A DNA stretch of 59,152 bases from Paenibacillus silvestris (lineage in GTDB: Bacteria; Bacillota; Bacilli; Paenibacillales; NBRC-103111). The stretch spans positions 316,270 through 375,421 of the forward strand of contig NZ_WTUZ01000015.1 in the NCBI RefSeq assembly GCF_009882985.1, in the 5' to 3' direction. The position numbers and the translations under genes were made by a program. Under the pieces are notes generated by a model, which saw nothing but the letters and a program-made list of their open reading frames with translations, was not told where the DNA came from and ran no database searches. Below, piece by piece: positions 33,841 to 42,495 of this stretch; the first letter of the stretch is position 1, and each line of letters starts with the position of its first letter.

Positions 33841-34659
33841 TCAACGACTCATTTTGGCGGAAAGAAGCTGAAATTGCGAAGTGATGGACCACATTTGCAT
33901 GAAAATGTGGAAGAGCGGGAAAAGCTGATAAATGATCAGCGCAACCAGACCTGCCCAGATATAGGTCGTTGTAACTGTGATCCCTGCCAAAAGTCCTGAA
34001 CTGAGTAAAAGGATCAGAGAAAGACCGATAATCGGCAGTGAATACCGCATGAACGTTATGACCGTAGATACAATGCCGAGATTCGCAGCAATGGCGAACT
34101 GCACGTACATAAAGAGTAGATGCAACAGAAAGCCATAAACCAGCATCCCCATCAACCAAGGCAGTAAGTCGAGGGAGGCTTGTTCATAAGATGTGCTGTG
34201 AGCCAGCACTTTCTGCGCTTTGGGCAGTACCCAGATGAGTGGCAGTAGAGACATGGCGATCCGGATTAGATATGCGGCGAAGAAGGGAAGCGTGAGTTCC
34301 TTGATGCCGCGAACGAAGCGATAGCCGGCATTCTGTTCCGAATGCGTGAGCGAGTAGTAGACGCCGCTGTTCATCATCGGGGTGAGCAGCATGCGAGCTA
34401 GGAGCAGGATAGCCAGCCACCATAGATAGGAATGGCTAAGATCCGTTTTGAATAGCTGGAACTGACTTTCGGCTAGAAAAAGCTGGAGTGCTTCCTTCGG
34501 CTGGTCGCCGCCTGGAAATCTGTGCATGAGGGGGACTAGCACTCCTTGTACAAGCTTATAGAGCAGCATGCCCCAGCACATCTGGTAAATGAATAAGACA
34601 ATCGTAGCGAAGGGTTGCCGTAGAGCCGCCCTGAAGCCGGATTTGAGATAGGTTGTCAC
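33841..34659 (-). CDS. Multi-pass membrane protein, function unknown
   Basis: It encodes 272 residues from a GTG start with AGGAGGG 6 bases upstream. About six membrane helices (LYKLVQGVLV, LWWLAILLLARMLLTPMM, LTLPFFAAYLIRIAMSLLPL, LLPWLMGMLVYGFLLHLLF, LPIIGLSLILLLSSGLLAGI, IWAGLVALIIYQLFPLFH). It lies 57 bases after the M1 peptidase in the same direction and probably shares its transcript. I do not recognise the family. Confidence 0.75.
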   Translation of the reverse strand: MTTYLKSGFRAALRQPFATIVLFIYQMCWGMLLYKLVQGVLVPLMHRFPGGDQPKEALQLFLAESQFQLFKTDLSHSYLWWLAILLLARMLLTPMMNSGVYYSLTHSEQNAGYRFVRGIKELTLPFFAAYLIRIAMSLLPLIWVLPKAQKVLAHSTSYEQASLDLLPWLMGMLVYGFLLHLLFMYVQFAIAANLGIVSTVITFMRYSLPIIGLSLILLLSSGLLAGITVTTTYIWAGLVALIIYQLFPLFHIFMQMWSITSQFQLLSAKMSR

Positions 34660-34716
34660 GGGTGTCCCTCCTAAGCGTTGTTTTCTGAAGGCAAACTTGC
34701 CTTGTAGAGTGGGCGC

Positions 34717-36717
34717 CTACCAGGCTACCCACCCGAAAATAGCTTGCAGGAATTGAATAATGCCGAGATTCAGCCGGAGCTTCCACTTGGTGTCTACTTC
34801 TGCTTGCAGAAAGTTATTAATATGTTTGTTCTCTAGAATGAGCGAGTAGTTCGGATCAATACGCACCCAATCTACAGGTGTCGTGTGGGTTAATTTGTAT
34901 TCAATGCTGCTCTCTTTGCCGTCCCACGTTTTGTCGAGCACTGTGCCGTCGGCGAAATGGAACTGGATCGGCACTTCAGGCGAATTCCCCCCGCGTTTGG
35001 AGATGAGGACCGTGCTTTCGTATGGGCCTGTTCCTTTGGTGCCTGTAGCTTTCACTTGGATGCTCTCGACACTGTAATCAATCATCTTCGAGCCATAGAC
35101 GTATTCATTGAAGAAGTCGTCCCACTTCGTTTTGGATACTTCCTCGACAACGTTTTGAAAGTCTTTGGTGGAGGGATGCTTGAATTGCCATTTTTGAAAA
35201 TAAGTCCGCATGATACGATCCATGGTTTTGGTGCCGACCTGTTTCTCAATCGCTTTCAGCACGAGCTTGCCTCTGGTATACACATTTTCTGCGTATTGAT
35301 CATGTCCGGTATAGGCCCACGCATTTTGCTTCAGGGCATTTGGGGAAGTAATGTAGCTCGACTCGACTGGCAAATTAGGGGTCGCTCCGAATTCTGCTTC
35401 CATCACTTTATCTTCGGCATAGGAGGTAAAGCCCTCATCCAGCCAAGCTTCTTCAAACTCATTGCTCGCCACGAGGCCATAGAAGTATTGGTGTCCGATC
35501 TCATGTACAACAACGCGTTCCAATTCTTGATCCGGCGTTTTGTCCTCCGCGCCCCAAGCCGTTATCAGCGTAGGATATTCCATCCCGCCTGCGCCGTTGC
35601 CTCCGGGAGGAGGTACAACAATAGACAAGGTTGAGTAAGGATACGATCCGTACCATTGGCTATAGCGGGACAGCGCTTTTTTGGCAGCATACATATAACG
35701 GTCTTTCAATTCCTGATGGTTGGGATCAAGATAGAGCTTGATCTTCACCCCGGGGATTTGCGGTGTAGAGAAGGGTTCCTCTACATACACGAAGTGTGGT
35801 GAAGCTGACCATGCGAAGTCATGCACGTCATCGGCATAAAATTGATACGTTTTCGTTCCGTTCTCCGTCACAGCAGGTTTCACAGGGAAGCCTGTTGCGG
35901 CAACCGTGTAGTTCGCCGGCACTTGAATTTTCACGTCATATAAGCCGAAATCTGCGTAAAACTCCGAATTCCCATGATATTGGTGGAGATTCCAGCCTGC
36001 CTCGGTGCGACCTCTTGTGCCTATCCGTTCATATGCGGCTACCTTAGGGAACCATTGCCCAGCCATCACGAAGTCATCCACATAGCCCATTCTGGCGAAG
36101 GCTTGGGGAAGTTTGACGAGAAACTCCGTTTTGAGAGCGACTCGTTCACCAGCTCCTAAGGGTTTTGACAACGGTATTTTGATCAGGGTATGGTCATCTT
36201 TATTGCCGTCATCGGGCTGCACAAACACCATGCGTGGCGTAAGGTCCTCGCCGTCAGCCGTTTTCACAGAAAGCAAGTCCATATAGCCGGTACTATCAGC
36301 CGTGGCTTCATCTTGCCTTAGCTTACCGCCGGACTCCCGCATAAACGTGGTTTTCTTAGATGCGAATGCATTTGGATATAAATGCAGATAAATCTCTTGC
36401 ACAGGAACTGTACCCGGATTTTCCCACGATAACGCTTGCTGCCCTTTGAGCTGCCTCGTCTCTGGCGTGTAGGCAACATTCATGTGATACTCCGCAATGC
36501 GGTAGCTCAACGGTTCCTGCGTTTGTTTGTCCGAAGATTTGCCGCGATCAGCAGGCTGCATGTCCGGCGACGGAGCTGACGGTTCCTCCTTAGAGACGAC
36601 GGGTACCGTCAGTTTACTTGCGGATGGGAGCAAAGTTTCAGACAGCAAGACAGTGCCTGCTGCAAGGAGCATGACAACGAACCATTGTAGCTTTCGGTTT
36701 TTGAATAAAACACTCAA
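34717..36717 (-). CDS. Membrane-anchored M1-family metallopeptidase
   Basis: It encodes 666 residues. One N-terminal membrane helix (WFVVMLLAAGTVLLSETLL) is followed by a Pro/Ser/Lys linker, a beta-rich N domain, and the gluzincin core: GMEYPTL (substrate loop) near 380 and HEIGHQYFYG...NEFEEAWLDEGFTSY near 402, giving the HExxH-(18)-E zinc site. It is thus an active aminopeptidase-like enzyme outside the membrane. TTG 36717 has GGGG 8 bases upstream. Confidence 0.92.
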   Translation of the reverse strand: MSVLFKNRKLQWFVVMLLAAGTVLLSETLLPSASKLTVPVVSKEEPSAPSPDMQPADRGKSSDKQTQEPLSYRIAEYHMNVAYTPETRQLKGQQALSWENPGTVPVQEIYLHLYPNAFASKKTTFMRESGGKLRQDEATADSTGYMDLLSVKTADGEDLTPRMVFVQPDDGNKDDHTLIKIPLSKPLGAGERVALKTEFLVKLPQAFARMGYVDDFVMAGQWFPKVAAYERIGTRGRTEAGWNLHQYHGNSEFYADFGLYDVKIQVPANYTVAATGFPVKPAVTENGTKTYQFYADDVHDFAWSASPHFVYVEEPFSTPQIPGVKIKLYLDPNHQELKDRYMYAAKKALSRYSQWYGSYPYSTLSIVVPPPGGNGAGGMEYPTLITAWGAEDKTPDQELERVVVHEIGHQYFYGLVASNEFEEAWLDEGFTSYAEDKVMEAEFGATPNLPVESSYITSPNALKQNAWAYTGHDQYAENVYTRGKLVLKAIEKQVGTKTMDRIMRTYFQKWQFKHPSTKDFQNVVEEVSKTKWDDFFNEYVYGSKMIDYSVESIQVKATGTKGTGPYESTVLISKRGGNSPEVPIQFHFADGTVLDKTWDGKESSIEYKLTHTTPVDWVRIDPNYSLILENKHINNFLQAEVDTKWKLRLNLGIIQFLQAIFGWVAW

Positions 36718-36847
36718 TAGATTCACCCCGCCTAACAAGCATCTACAGCATGTATATGTAGACAACCTAGGGAATATTTCTGCGAGTGGAAAAGATTTGT
36801 TAACATGCCCGAAAAGTAGGCTTATGCCAAGCCCCAGCTCTCTGCTC

Positions 36848-36876
36848 TTGTTCTCATGGAGTACTTTAGCTACAAT
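36848..36876 (+). promoter_or_regulatory. SigA-type promoter of ywhD
   Basis: TTGTTC (36848-36853), 17-base spacer, TACAAT (36871-36876); the ywhD ATG follows 48 bases later. Confidence 0.55.
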
Positions 36877-36924
36877 AAAAGCAAAGGTGTCATTTTAACA
36901 TTACGATGAGTGGAAGGTGCAACG

Positions 36925-37416
36925 ATGGAAGCGGATAAAAAGAAGCTGGCCTTAAATATAGTAAGCTCCAAAGTCAATCACAAAGGATTTGGTGCTGGAG
37001 CGATCGATCTGAGCAACGTATCAGGAGTTATTATCGATGGAGATGAAGCCTACCTTGATGAGGGCACGCTTCATGCCAAGAGTAAAATCGAGAAAGGAAT
37101 TAAATTCTCGACGAACAAAGAGGATGTGCCGAACGGACGCAAAGCGTGGATCGTTTGGGTGGCAGTGGACCGCACCGAAGAGGGAGCGTACTATGCTGGC
37201 ATGTCGGCTTGTGAGATGCTGATCGATACGGAAGCACGCAGAGGTTGGAAAATTCTAGCTGATCACGTGAACAAAATGGACGGCGCCATGAAGCGTAAAT
37301 TCATCCTCGAAGGCTTGTCCGACAGCGAGCGCGCTGCCCTCAAAAAGCAGCTAATTAGCCACAACGAAGAATGGTGGAACCGCTCGGATGATGTGCTGAA
37401 AGACGCTCTTTCTTAA
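36925..37416 (+). CDS. ywhD: YwhD-family protein
   Basis: It encodes 163 residues. It begins MEADKKKLALNIVSSKVNHK and has NGRKAWIVWVAVDR and SACEMLIDTEARRGWK, as in the YwhD family. Function unknown; the family is found in spore-forming Bacillales and lies near the pbp-speE genes in B. subtilis, as here. ATG 36925 has GGAAGGTG upstream. Confidence 0.85.
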   Translation: MEADKKKLALNIVSSKVNHKGFGAGAIDLSNVSGVIIDGDEAYLDEGTLHAKSKIEKGIKFSTNKEDVPNGRKAWIVWVAVDRTEEGAYYAGMSACEMLIDTEARRGWKILADHVNKMDGAMKRKFILEGLSDSERAALKKQLISHNEEWWNRSDDVLKDALS

Positions 37417-37527
37417 TCGCTGCAAGGCATTATTTGAGATTATGAACATTATGTGTCATCCATTGTTACGCCAAGGTGAACCGAGTATACTAGACCCTAG
37501 TGTATGTTACCTCATATACTAGGACAG

Positions 37528-37566
37528 CAAAAAGGCAGACTAAGACGCGCTTAGTTCTGCCTTTTT
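37528..37566. terminator. Bidirectional intrinsic terminator between ywhD and the PBP gene
   Basis: CAAAAAGGCAGACTAAG pairs with CTTAGTTCTGCCTTTTTG across a short loop, with T-runs on both strands. Confidence 0.88.
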
Positions 37567-37598
37567 GTGTTCTCTGAAAGCCGCGCGGAGACTGGGAA

Positions 37599-39701
37599 TT
37601 AGTCATTCCACCAGCGTTTAATATCGTTCCACCAAGAGCCGTTTTGACCTTTTGGCGAATCCTTTTTATCATCATTAGAAGCGGGCTTGGCGGGTTTGCC
37701 CGTGCAGTAAGTCGTTGGCTCCGAGCCAGCCAGAAAAGCCTCGAGATGAGCATTCGGGCAATCCTCATTGGACAGCTTACCGCTCACGGGATCAATGTAG
37801 ACATTCGCTACGCCTTCCGGAATTTGGAACAGCTTAGGCGGGATAGCCTCCAACGTTTGTTCCGTGAATTCCGCGAAAATAGGTGAAGCCAGATGCGACT
37901 CGACGGTAGAGATGTCCCGGCTCTTATCATAGCCGACCCATACCGCTGTAGCGAGCTCTGGTGTAAAGCCCACCAGCCAAGCATCCGTATCGGTCGTTCC
38001 GGTTTTACCGGCAATCGGCCTCTTGATCGTACTGGCAACACGGTTACCCGTACCGCCTTCTTCGAACACACTCTCCATGAGATTCGTCATCACATAAGCA
38101 ACCGCCGGGTCAAGGACCTGTTCTTCTTTTGGAGCTGCTTCATATAGTATCTGGCCATTCGCATCCTCAATACGTGTAATCGCAGTCGCTTCCTTATGAA
38201 GCCCCTGATTCGCAATCGTCCCGAATGCGGACGCCATTTCAAGCGGGCTTACTGGGAAGGAACCGAGCGCTAGTGATGGCAATGGCTTCATCGGTGAGTC
38301 GATGCCTAGCTTGCGCGCCAGATCAATGACCTTGGCTGGGCCAACATCGAGAATCGTATGAACCGCATAGATGTTATCGGATTTGGAAATCGCCTGTCTC
38401 ATATCGATATTCGCATTGACATATTGATCGTTGAAGTTTCTCGGCGTGTAACGCTGGCGTCCTTCATCGTACGTGAACACTGTCGGCTCACTTTTCACCT
38501 GTGTAACGGGCGTATACCCATTTTGCAGAGCTACCATATAGACAATTGGTTTAAAAGAGGACCCTGGCTGCCTTGTATTCGACAAGGCTCTATTGAACTG
38601 ATTTTCTGTATAGTCGCGTCCGCCGACCATCGCTTTGATCTCCCCGGTACGGGGGTCGATGGCGACGAGAGCTGCCTGCAGCTCAGTTTTACCATTCAAC
38701 TGCCCAGTGACGACACTTTCGGCGATTTCCTGCGCTTTCTTGTCGAGTGTCGTGTAGATGCGAATGCCACCCTCGTCGAATTGCTCCTCAGGAATACCGA
38801 GCTTTTCAGTGGCTAGTGTCCGCACATAGTCTCTGAAATAAGGGGCTGCTGCGGGTTTCTTCTTCATCAGCGGTTGGATGGTCAGCTTCTCTTTGCCGGC
38901 AGCGTCTGCAGCAGCCTGCGTAATGAATCCGCTGCGGACCATTGTTTGAAGCACGATTTTTTGCCGGTCCAGTGCATTTTTCATATCATAATAAGGGGAA
39001 TAGTAGCGAGGCCCTTTCGGGACACCCGCAATCATGGCGCTTTCGGCCAAGGTCAATTCACTGGCGTGCTTGCTAAAGAAAAGCTCAGAAGCTGTTTCTA
39101 TGCCATAGGTCGAGTGACCGTAGTAAATTTGATTTAAATAATCAGCAAGAATTTCATCCTTGCTCAGCTGCATCTCCAATTGAACGGCATATATCGTTTC
39201 TTTGATTTTGCGCGTCCAGGTGCGGTCATGTGTCAAATACAAATTTCGGGCTAATTGCTGTGTGATGGTGCCTGCGCCCTGCACTTTCGCCATTGCTTTT
39301 ACATTAACAATCGCTGCACGAGCAACAGCTTTCACGTCGACACCGAAATGATCGTAGAAATGTTGATCCTCTACGGCAAGCGTAGCATTGATAAGGTATG
39401 GTGAAATTTCATTTAATGAAACGACCTGTCGATTTTGTCCTGAATAGAAAGTGTCGATGAGTTCGCCGTGCGTATCAAACATTTGAGATGTTTGCAGCAT
39501 TTTCGTTACAGGCAGCGTCTGCGAGCGCAAGTACACGAAAAAAATAGCTGCAGCAATGAGCATGAGAACGCAGGATGTGAAGAAAAAAGAGAACATTTTC
39601 TTGATGCGGCGCATCCAGCGCATAGATGCAGGTACCTCTTGCTCCCTTGTTTTTTGCGGAGTGCCTGAAGACGGCTGACGATTGTTTTCATTTTCGGACA
39701 T
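37599..39701 (-). CDS. Class A penicillin-binding protein (glycosyltransferase + transpeptidase)
   Basis: It encodes 700 residues. A cytoplasmic N-terminus and one membrane helix (near 35-60) are followed by the GT51 domain with AVEDQHFYDHFGVD and GAGTITQQLARNLYL, and the transpeptidase domain with SSFK near 380 (TRQPGSSFKPIVYM), SKSDN, and KTGTTDTDAW near 563. A short Lys/Pro-rich tail ends the protein. It polymerises and cross-links peptidoglycan. It occupies the place of ywhE/pbpG in B. subtilis, next to speE, so a sporulation role is possible. ATG 39701 has AAGGAGG upstream. Confidence 0.94.
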   Translation of the reverse strand: MSENENNRQPSSGTPQKTREQEVPASMRWMRRIKKMFSFFFTSCVLMLIAAAIFFVYLRSQTLPVTKMLQTSQMFDTHGELIDTFYSGQNRQVVSLNEISPYLINATLAVEDQHFYDHFGVDVKAVARAAIVNVKAMAKVQGAGTITQQLARNLYLTHDRTWTRKIKETIYAVQLEMQLSKDEILADYLNQIYYGHSTYGIETASELFFSKHASELTLAESAMIAGVPKGPRYYSPYYDMKNALDRQKIVLQTMVRSGFITQAAADAAGKEKLTIQPLMKKKPAAAPYFRDYVRTLATEKLGIPEEQFDEGGIRIYTTLDKKAQEIAESVVTGQLNGKTELQAALVAIDPRTGEIKAMVGGRDYTENQFNRALSNTRQPGSSFKPIVYMVALQNGYTPVTQVKSEPTVFTYDEGRQRYTPRNFNDQYVNANIDMRQAISKSDNIYAVHTILDVGPAKVIDLARKLGIDSPMKPLPSLALGSFPVSPLEMASAFGTIANQGLHKEATAITRIEDANGQILYEAAPKEEQVLDPAVAYVMTNLMESVFEEGGTGNRVASTIKRPIAGKTGTTDTDAWLVGFTPELATAVWVGYDKSRDISTVESHLASPIFAEFTEQTLEAIPPKLFQIPEGVANVYIDPVSGKLSNEDCPNAHLEAFLAGSEPTTYCTGKPAKPASNDDKKDSPKGQNGSWWNDIKRWWND

Positions 39702-39825
39702 CGATTCCAACCTCCTTTCTTGCTTCGCCCTAAGGACGTATTAACCAGTATGGAAAAGCATGGGTGTCCGTATTCAACAAATTGTAAATATTTTTTGTTA
39801 ATTATTTAAAAAACCTAGGAAAATA

Positions 39826-39853
39826 TTGCATTCTGGGGGCAATGAACTATAAT
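39826..39853 (+). promoter_or_regulatory. SigA-type promoter of speE
   Basis: TTGCAT (39826-39831), 16-base spacer, TATAAT (39848-39853). The 283-base gap to the divergent PBP gene shows no other feature. Confidence 0.6.
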
Positions 39854-39984
39854 ACAATTTGTGCGTGTGAAAGGACGGGAATTTCGCCGGTCCTTGCATG
39901 ACATTTCCAGTCGGTGGAACACTGTTAGAGATAACGAATGTCAGTAATTATTCATCCAATATAGAAGCGAAAGAAGGTATGAAC

Positions 39985-40812
39985 ATGGAATTGTGGTACA
40001 CAGAGAAACAGACAGAAAGCTTCGGCATTACAGCGAAAGTAAAAGAGACTTACGTAAGAGAGCAAACGGACTTTCAGGATCTGTCGATGATCGAAACGGA
40101 AGAGTGGGGTACGATGCTCACGCTTGACGGCATGGTCATGACAACAGTAAGAGACGAGTTTGTTTACCATGAAATGGTTGCGCATCCTGCGCTAGTGACT
40201 CATCCGAACCCTGAGAACGTGCTTGTTGTAGGCGGCGGCGACGGTGGTGTAATCCGCGAAATCATGAAGCATCCGAAAGTGAAAAAGGCTGTTCTAGTCG
40301 ACATCGACGGCAAAGTAATCGAGTATTCCAAAAAGTACCTGCCAACGATTGCTGGCGAATTGGACAACCCGCGCGTCGAAGTTATCGTTAACGATGGCTA
40401 CATGCACATTCATGATCACAAAAATACATACGACGTGATCATGGTCGATTCCACAGAGCCAGTTGGCCCAGCGGTCGAACTGTTCTCCAAAGGTTTCTAC
40501 CAAGGCATTTATGATGCGTTAAAAGAAGAAGGAATCTTCGTTGCACAAACGGACAACCCATGGTTCAAAGCAGACTTGATCCAAACGGTTAACCGCGACG
40601 TTAAAGAAATCTTCCCGATCGTACGTGTGTATAGCGCGAACATCCCTACGTACCCAAGTGGTCTATGGACGTTCACAATGGGCAGCAAAAAGCATGACCC
40701 ACTTCAAGTCGAGGAAGCTTCCATTCCGGAATTCCCGACGAAGTACTATACAGCACGCCTGCATAAAGCAGCGTTCGTTCTGCCTAAATTTGTTGAAGAC
40801 TTGATTAAATAA
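39985..40812 (+). CDS. speE: Spermidine synthase
   Basis: It encodes 275 residues. It has the aminopropyltransferase fold: [23 protein letters not shown]-type loop [21 protein letters not shown]-like [13 protein letters not shown], and catalytic [13 protein letters not shown], where the Asp activates putrescine. It transfers aminopropyl groups from decarboxylated SAM. ATG 39985 has AGAAGG 7 bases upstream; ATG 39979 is closer to it. The agmatinase gene speB that often follows speE is absent. Confidence 0.96.
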   Translation: MELWYTEKQTESFGITAKVKETYVREQTDFQDLSMIETEEWGTMLTLDGMVMTTVRDEFVYHEMVAHPALVTHPNPENVLVVGGGDGGVIREIMKHPKVKKAVLVDIDGKVIEYSKKYLPTIAGELDNPRVEVIVNDGYMHIHDHKNTYDVIMVDSTEPVGPAVELFSKGFYQGIYDALKEEGIFVAQTDNPWFKADLIQTVNRDVKEIFPIVRVYSANIPTYPSGLWTFTMGSKKHDPLQVEEASIPEFPTKYYTARLHKAAFVLPKFVEDLIK

Positions 40813-40816
40813 TGCG

Positions 40817-40857
40817 AAAAGCCGCTAGCCCTTGTGAGAGGGTGGCGGCTTTTTTTG
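40817..40857 (+). terminator. Intrinsic terminator of speE
   Basis: AAAAGCCGC(TAGCCCT) pairs with (AGGGTGGC)GGCTTTTTTT. Confidence 0.88.
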
Positions 40858-40903
40858 TGTACATGCACACTCGGAGTTTCAAGCCGGGGCAAGCTTAAGC
40901 GTA

Positions 40904-40992
40904 GCCGGCAGTCGCAACGGCAACGGAGCGGCAATGGTACCGGTAGCGGCAACGGCAATGGCAGCGGCACCGGCACCGGCACCCGCATCCGC
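40904..40992. repeat. GGCAAC/GGCACC hexanucleotide microsatellite-like tract
   Basis: About fifteen imperfect hexamers of the form GGCAnC (GGCAAC, GGCAAT, GGCAGC, GGCACC). Long frames across it read as Gly-Asn/Gly-Thr or Pro-Val/Pro-Leu dipeptides and have no ribosome site, so it is non-coding. With the terminator and the repeat below it fills 40813-41360. Confidence 0.8.
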
Positions 40993-41009
40993 ACCCCCCA
41001 CACTTCTTA

Positions 41010-41192
41010 CGGACTCAGAAGCCGTTATTCTGCCAAAATCGGCTTGAATTGAGGTGCTATCGGACTGAGGAGCCGTTATCTATTGATTTTGTCGCTGTTT
41101 TAAGCAATTCCATGGCGATTAGTGGCTCGAGAGTCCGTTAGCTGCTAACCCTGGCCCAAAAGTAGCAAATAGAGTCACCTCAGTCCGTTAGC
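41010..41192. repeat. Intergenic repeat, family 2 (forward-forward-inverted-inverted)
   Basis: Forward units are at 41010-41030 (CGGACTCAGAAGCCGTTATT) and 41061-41082 (CGGACTGAGGAGCCGTTATC). Inverted units are at 41117-41142 (GGCTCGAGAGTCCGTTAGC) and 41167-41192 (GTCACCTCAGTCCGTTAGC). Layout and length match family 1, but the sequence differs. A tandem 18-base direct repeat containing ACCTCCAGAACGTCC follows at about 41194-41230. Confidence 0.75.
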
Positions 41193-41360
41193 CGAACCTC
41201 CAGAACGTCCGAAACCTCCAGAACGTCCAGAAGCCGAAACGACAGACCGTCAGAATAATTTTTCATCCAGCTCAACAACACTGCCATACAGATGTCAGTA
41301 ACACTCAACTATACTGAATACATGAAGTAACAATCCTTGAATCCATGGAGGTAATACCTA

Positions 41361-41863
41361 TGTTCACTACCGTAGAAAGCTTTATTAACCAATACCAGCA
41401 AGAATCCGCTACAACGCAGCAACTGCTCGATGCCTTAACCGACGCCTCCCTGCAGCAGCAACAAGCCGAAGGCTATAGACCGCTCGGTTTCATCGCGTGG
41501 CATCTGGTGCATAATGACCGCGGCATGCTGCTCGCAGCTGGGCTGAAATTCGCCGCACCTTCTGCTTCAAGCAATCCGCCGTCAGAGGCTGCAGTCGTAG
41601 CAGATGCTTATCGCTCAACAACAGCCGGAATACTAGAAGCCGCTCGAACACAGTTAACGGACGCCAAACTGCAGGAAGTCGTGAACATGTTCGGCCAGCA
41701 GTGGACGATTAGCGAAACGCTGTTCGCTTTCCTCAAGCATGAAATCCATCATCGTGGACAGCTCACGATTCTAATGCGCCAAGCGGGTGTTCCAGTCATC
41801 GGAGCCTATGGTCCCGCCAAAGAGCAGTGGGCAAGCATCGGGATGCCGGTTCCTGCCATTTAA
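41361..41863 (+). CDS. DinB-family protein
   Basis: It encodes 167 residues. It is a four-helix bundle with the metal-binding His pattern of DinB/YfiT folds: AWHLVHNDRG and HEIHHRGQLTILMRQAGVPV. Some members are thiol-dependent transferases; the role here is unknown. ATG 41361 has GGAGGT 8 bases upstream. Confidence 0.88.
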
Positions 41864-41885
41864 CAAGTACCGAGCACACCAAAGA

Positions 41886-41927
41886 AGCTTCACATTTCAC
41901 GCATTCGTGAAATGCGGGGCTCTTTTT
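41886..41927 (+). terminator. Intrinsic terminator of the DinB gene
   Basis: ATTTCACG-CATT-CGTGAAAT with flanking partial pairing (AGCTTC/GGGGCT), followed by CTTTTTG. Confidence 0.7.
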
Positions 41928-42079
41928 GCATGCGTAAAGAGCAAGTTCGACATCCTTCCTGATCGACGATCGCAGGGATACATTGAATTCGTCGAACCTT
42001 TCATATAAACTAATACCTAACTTGCCTTATCTTGACATAAGGTGCAAACAGGACCTGCAGAATAGGAGAATGACCAATC

Positions 42080-42490
42080 ATGACGGATAAAGCGCGTGTG
42101 CGCATTCGCATTGAGAGCCGGAGCGGGAGCGAGACAACTGTGCAGAAGGCGCGGGGAGACCTGTACCGTAAAGGCAACCACACCTACATCCGCTATGAAG
42201 AGGAACGCAGCGAGCTTGGACGCACGGTGACACTCATTAAGCTGGAAGAGAATCAGATCCGCATCGTCCGCCAAGGAGATGTGCAAGCGGAGCAAACGTT
42301 TGTGCCTGGCGAGAAACGAATCGGATTTTATCATACGCCGCAAGGTCGCCTGGAACTCGAAATCGATACGCATGAGCTGACAAGCGAAGCGGAACAGGGC
42401 ATCGGAATCACGCGATGGAAATACGATTTATATGCATCCGGCACGCATGCGGGGACATACAGGATTAAGTTGTTAATTCAGGAGGAGTAA
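42080..42490 (+). CDS. ywiB: YwiB-like beta-barrel protein (DUF1934)
   Basis: It encodes 136 residues of beta-strand-rich sequence ([59 protein letters not shown]). Position directly upstream of argS with AGGAGGAG at its end matches B. subtilis ywiB. Function unknown. AGGAGA precedes the ATG. Confidence 0.85.
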   Translation: MTDKARVRIRIESRSGSETTVQKARGDLYRKGNHTYIRYEEERSELGRTVTLIKLEENQIRIVRQGDVQAEQTFVPGEKRIGFYHTPQGRLELEIDTHELTSEAEQGIGITRWKYDLYASGTHAGTYRIKLLIQEE

Positions 42491-42495
42491 GAAGA

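Noticed and set aside
33767..34159. 130-codon reverse frame overlapping the membrane protein gene
   Set aside because: It lies in another frame of the 33841-34659 gene and crosses its terminator; no start signal.
40746..41052. Frames on both strands across the hexamer tract
   Set aside because: Dipeptide repeats only (Gly-Asn, Pro-Leu), no start signals.
42024..42041. Inverted repeat CCTTAT/ATAAGG before ywiB as an operator
   Set aside because: Six base pairs only, no known regulator and close to chance expectation.
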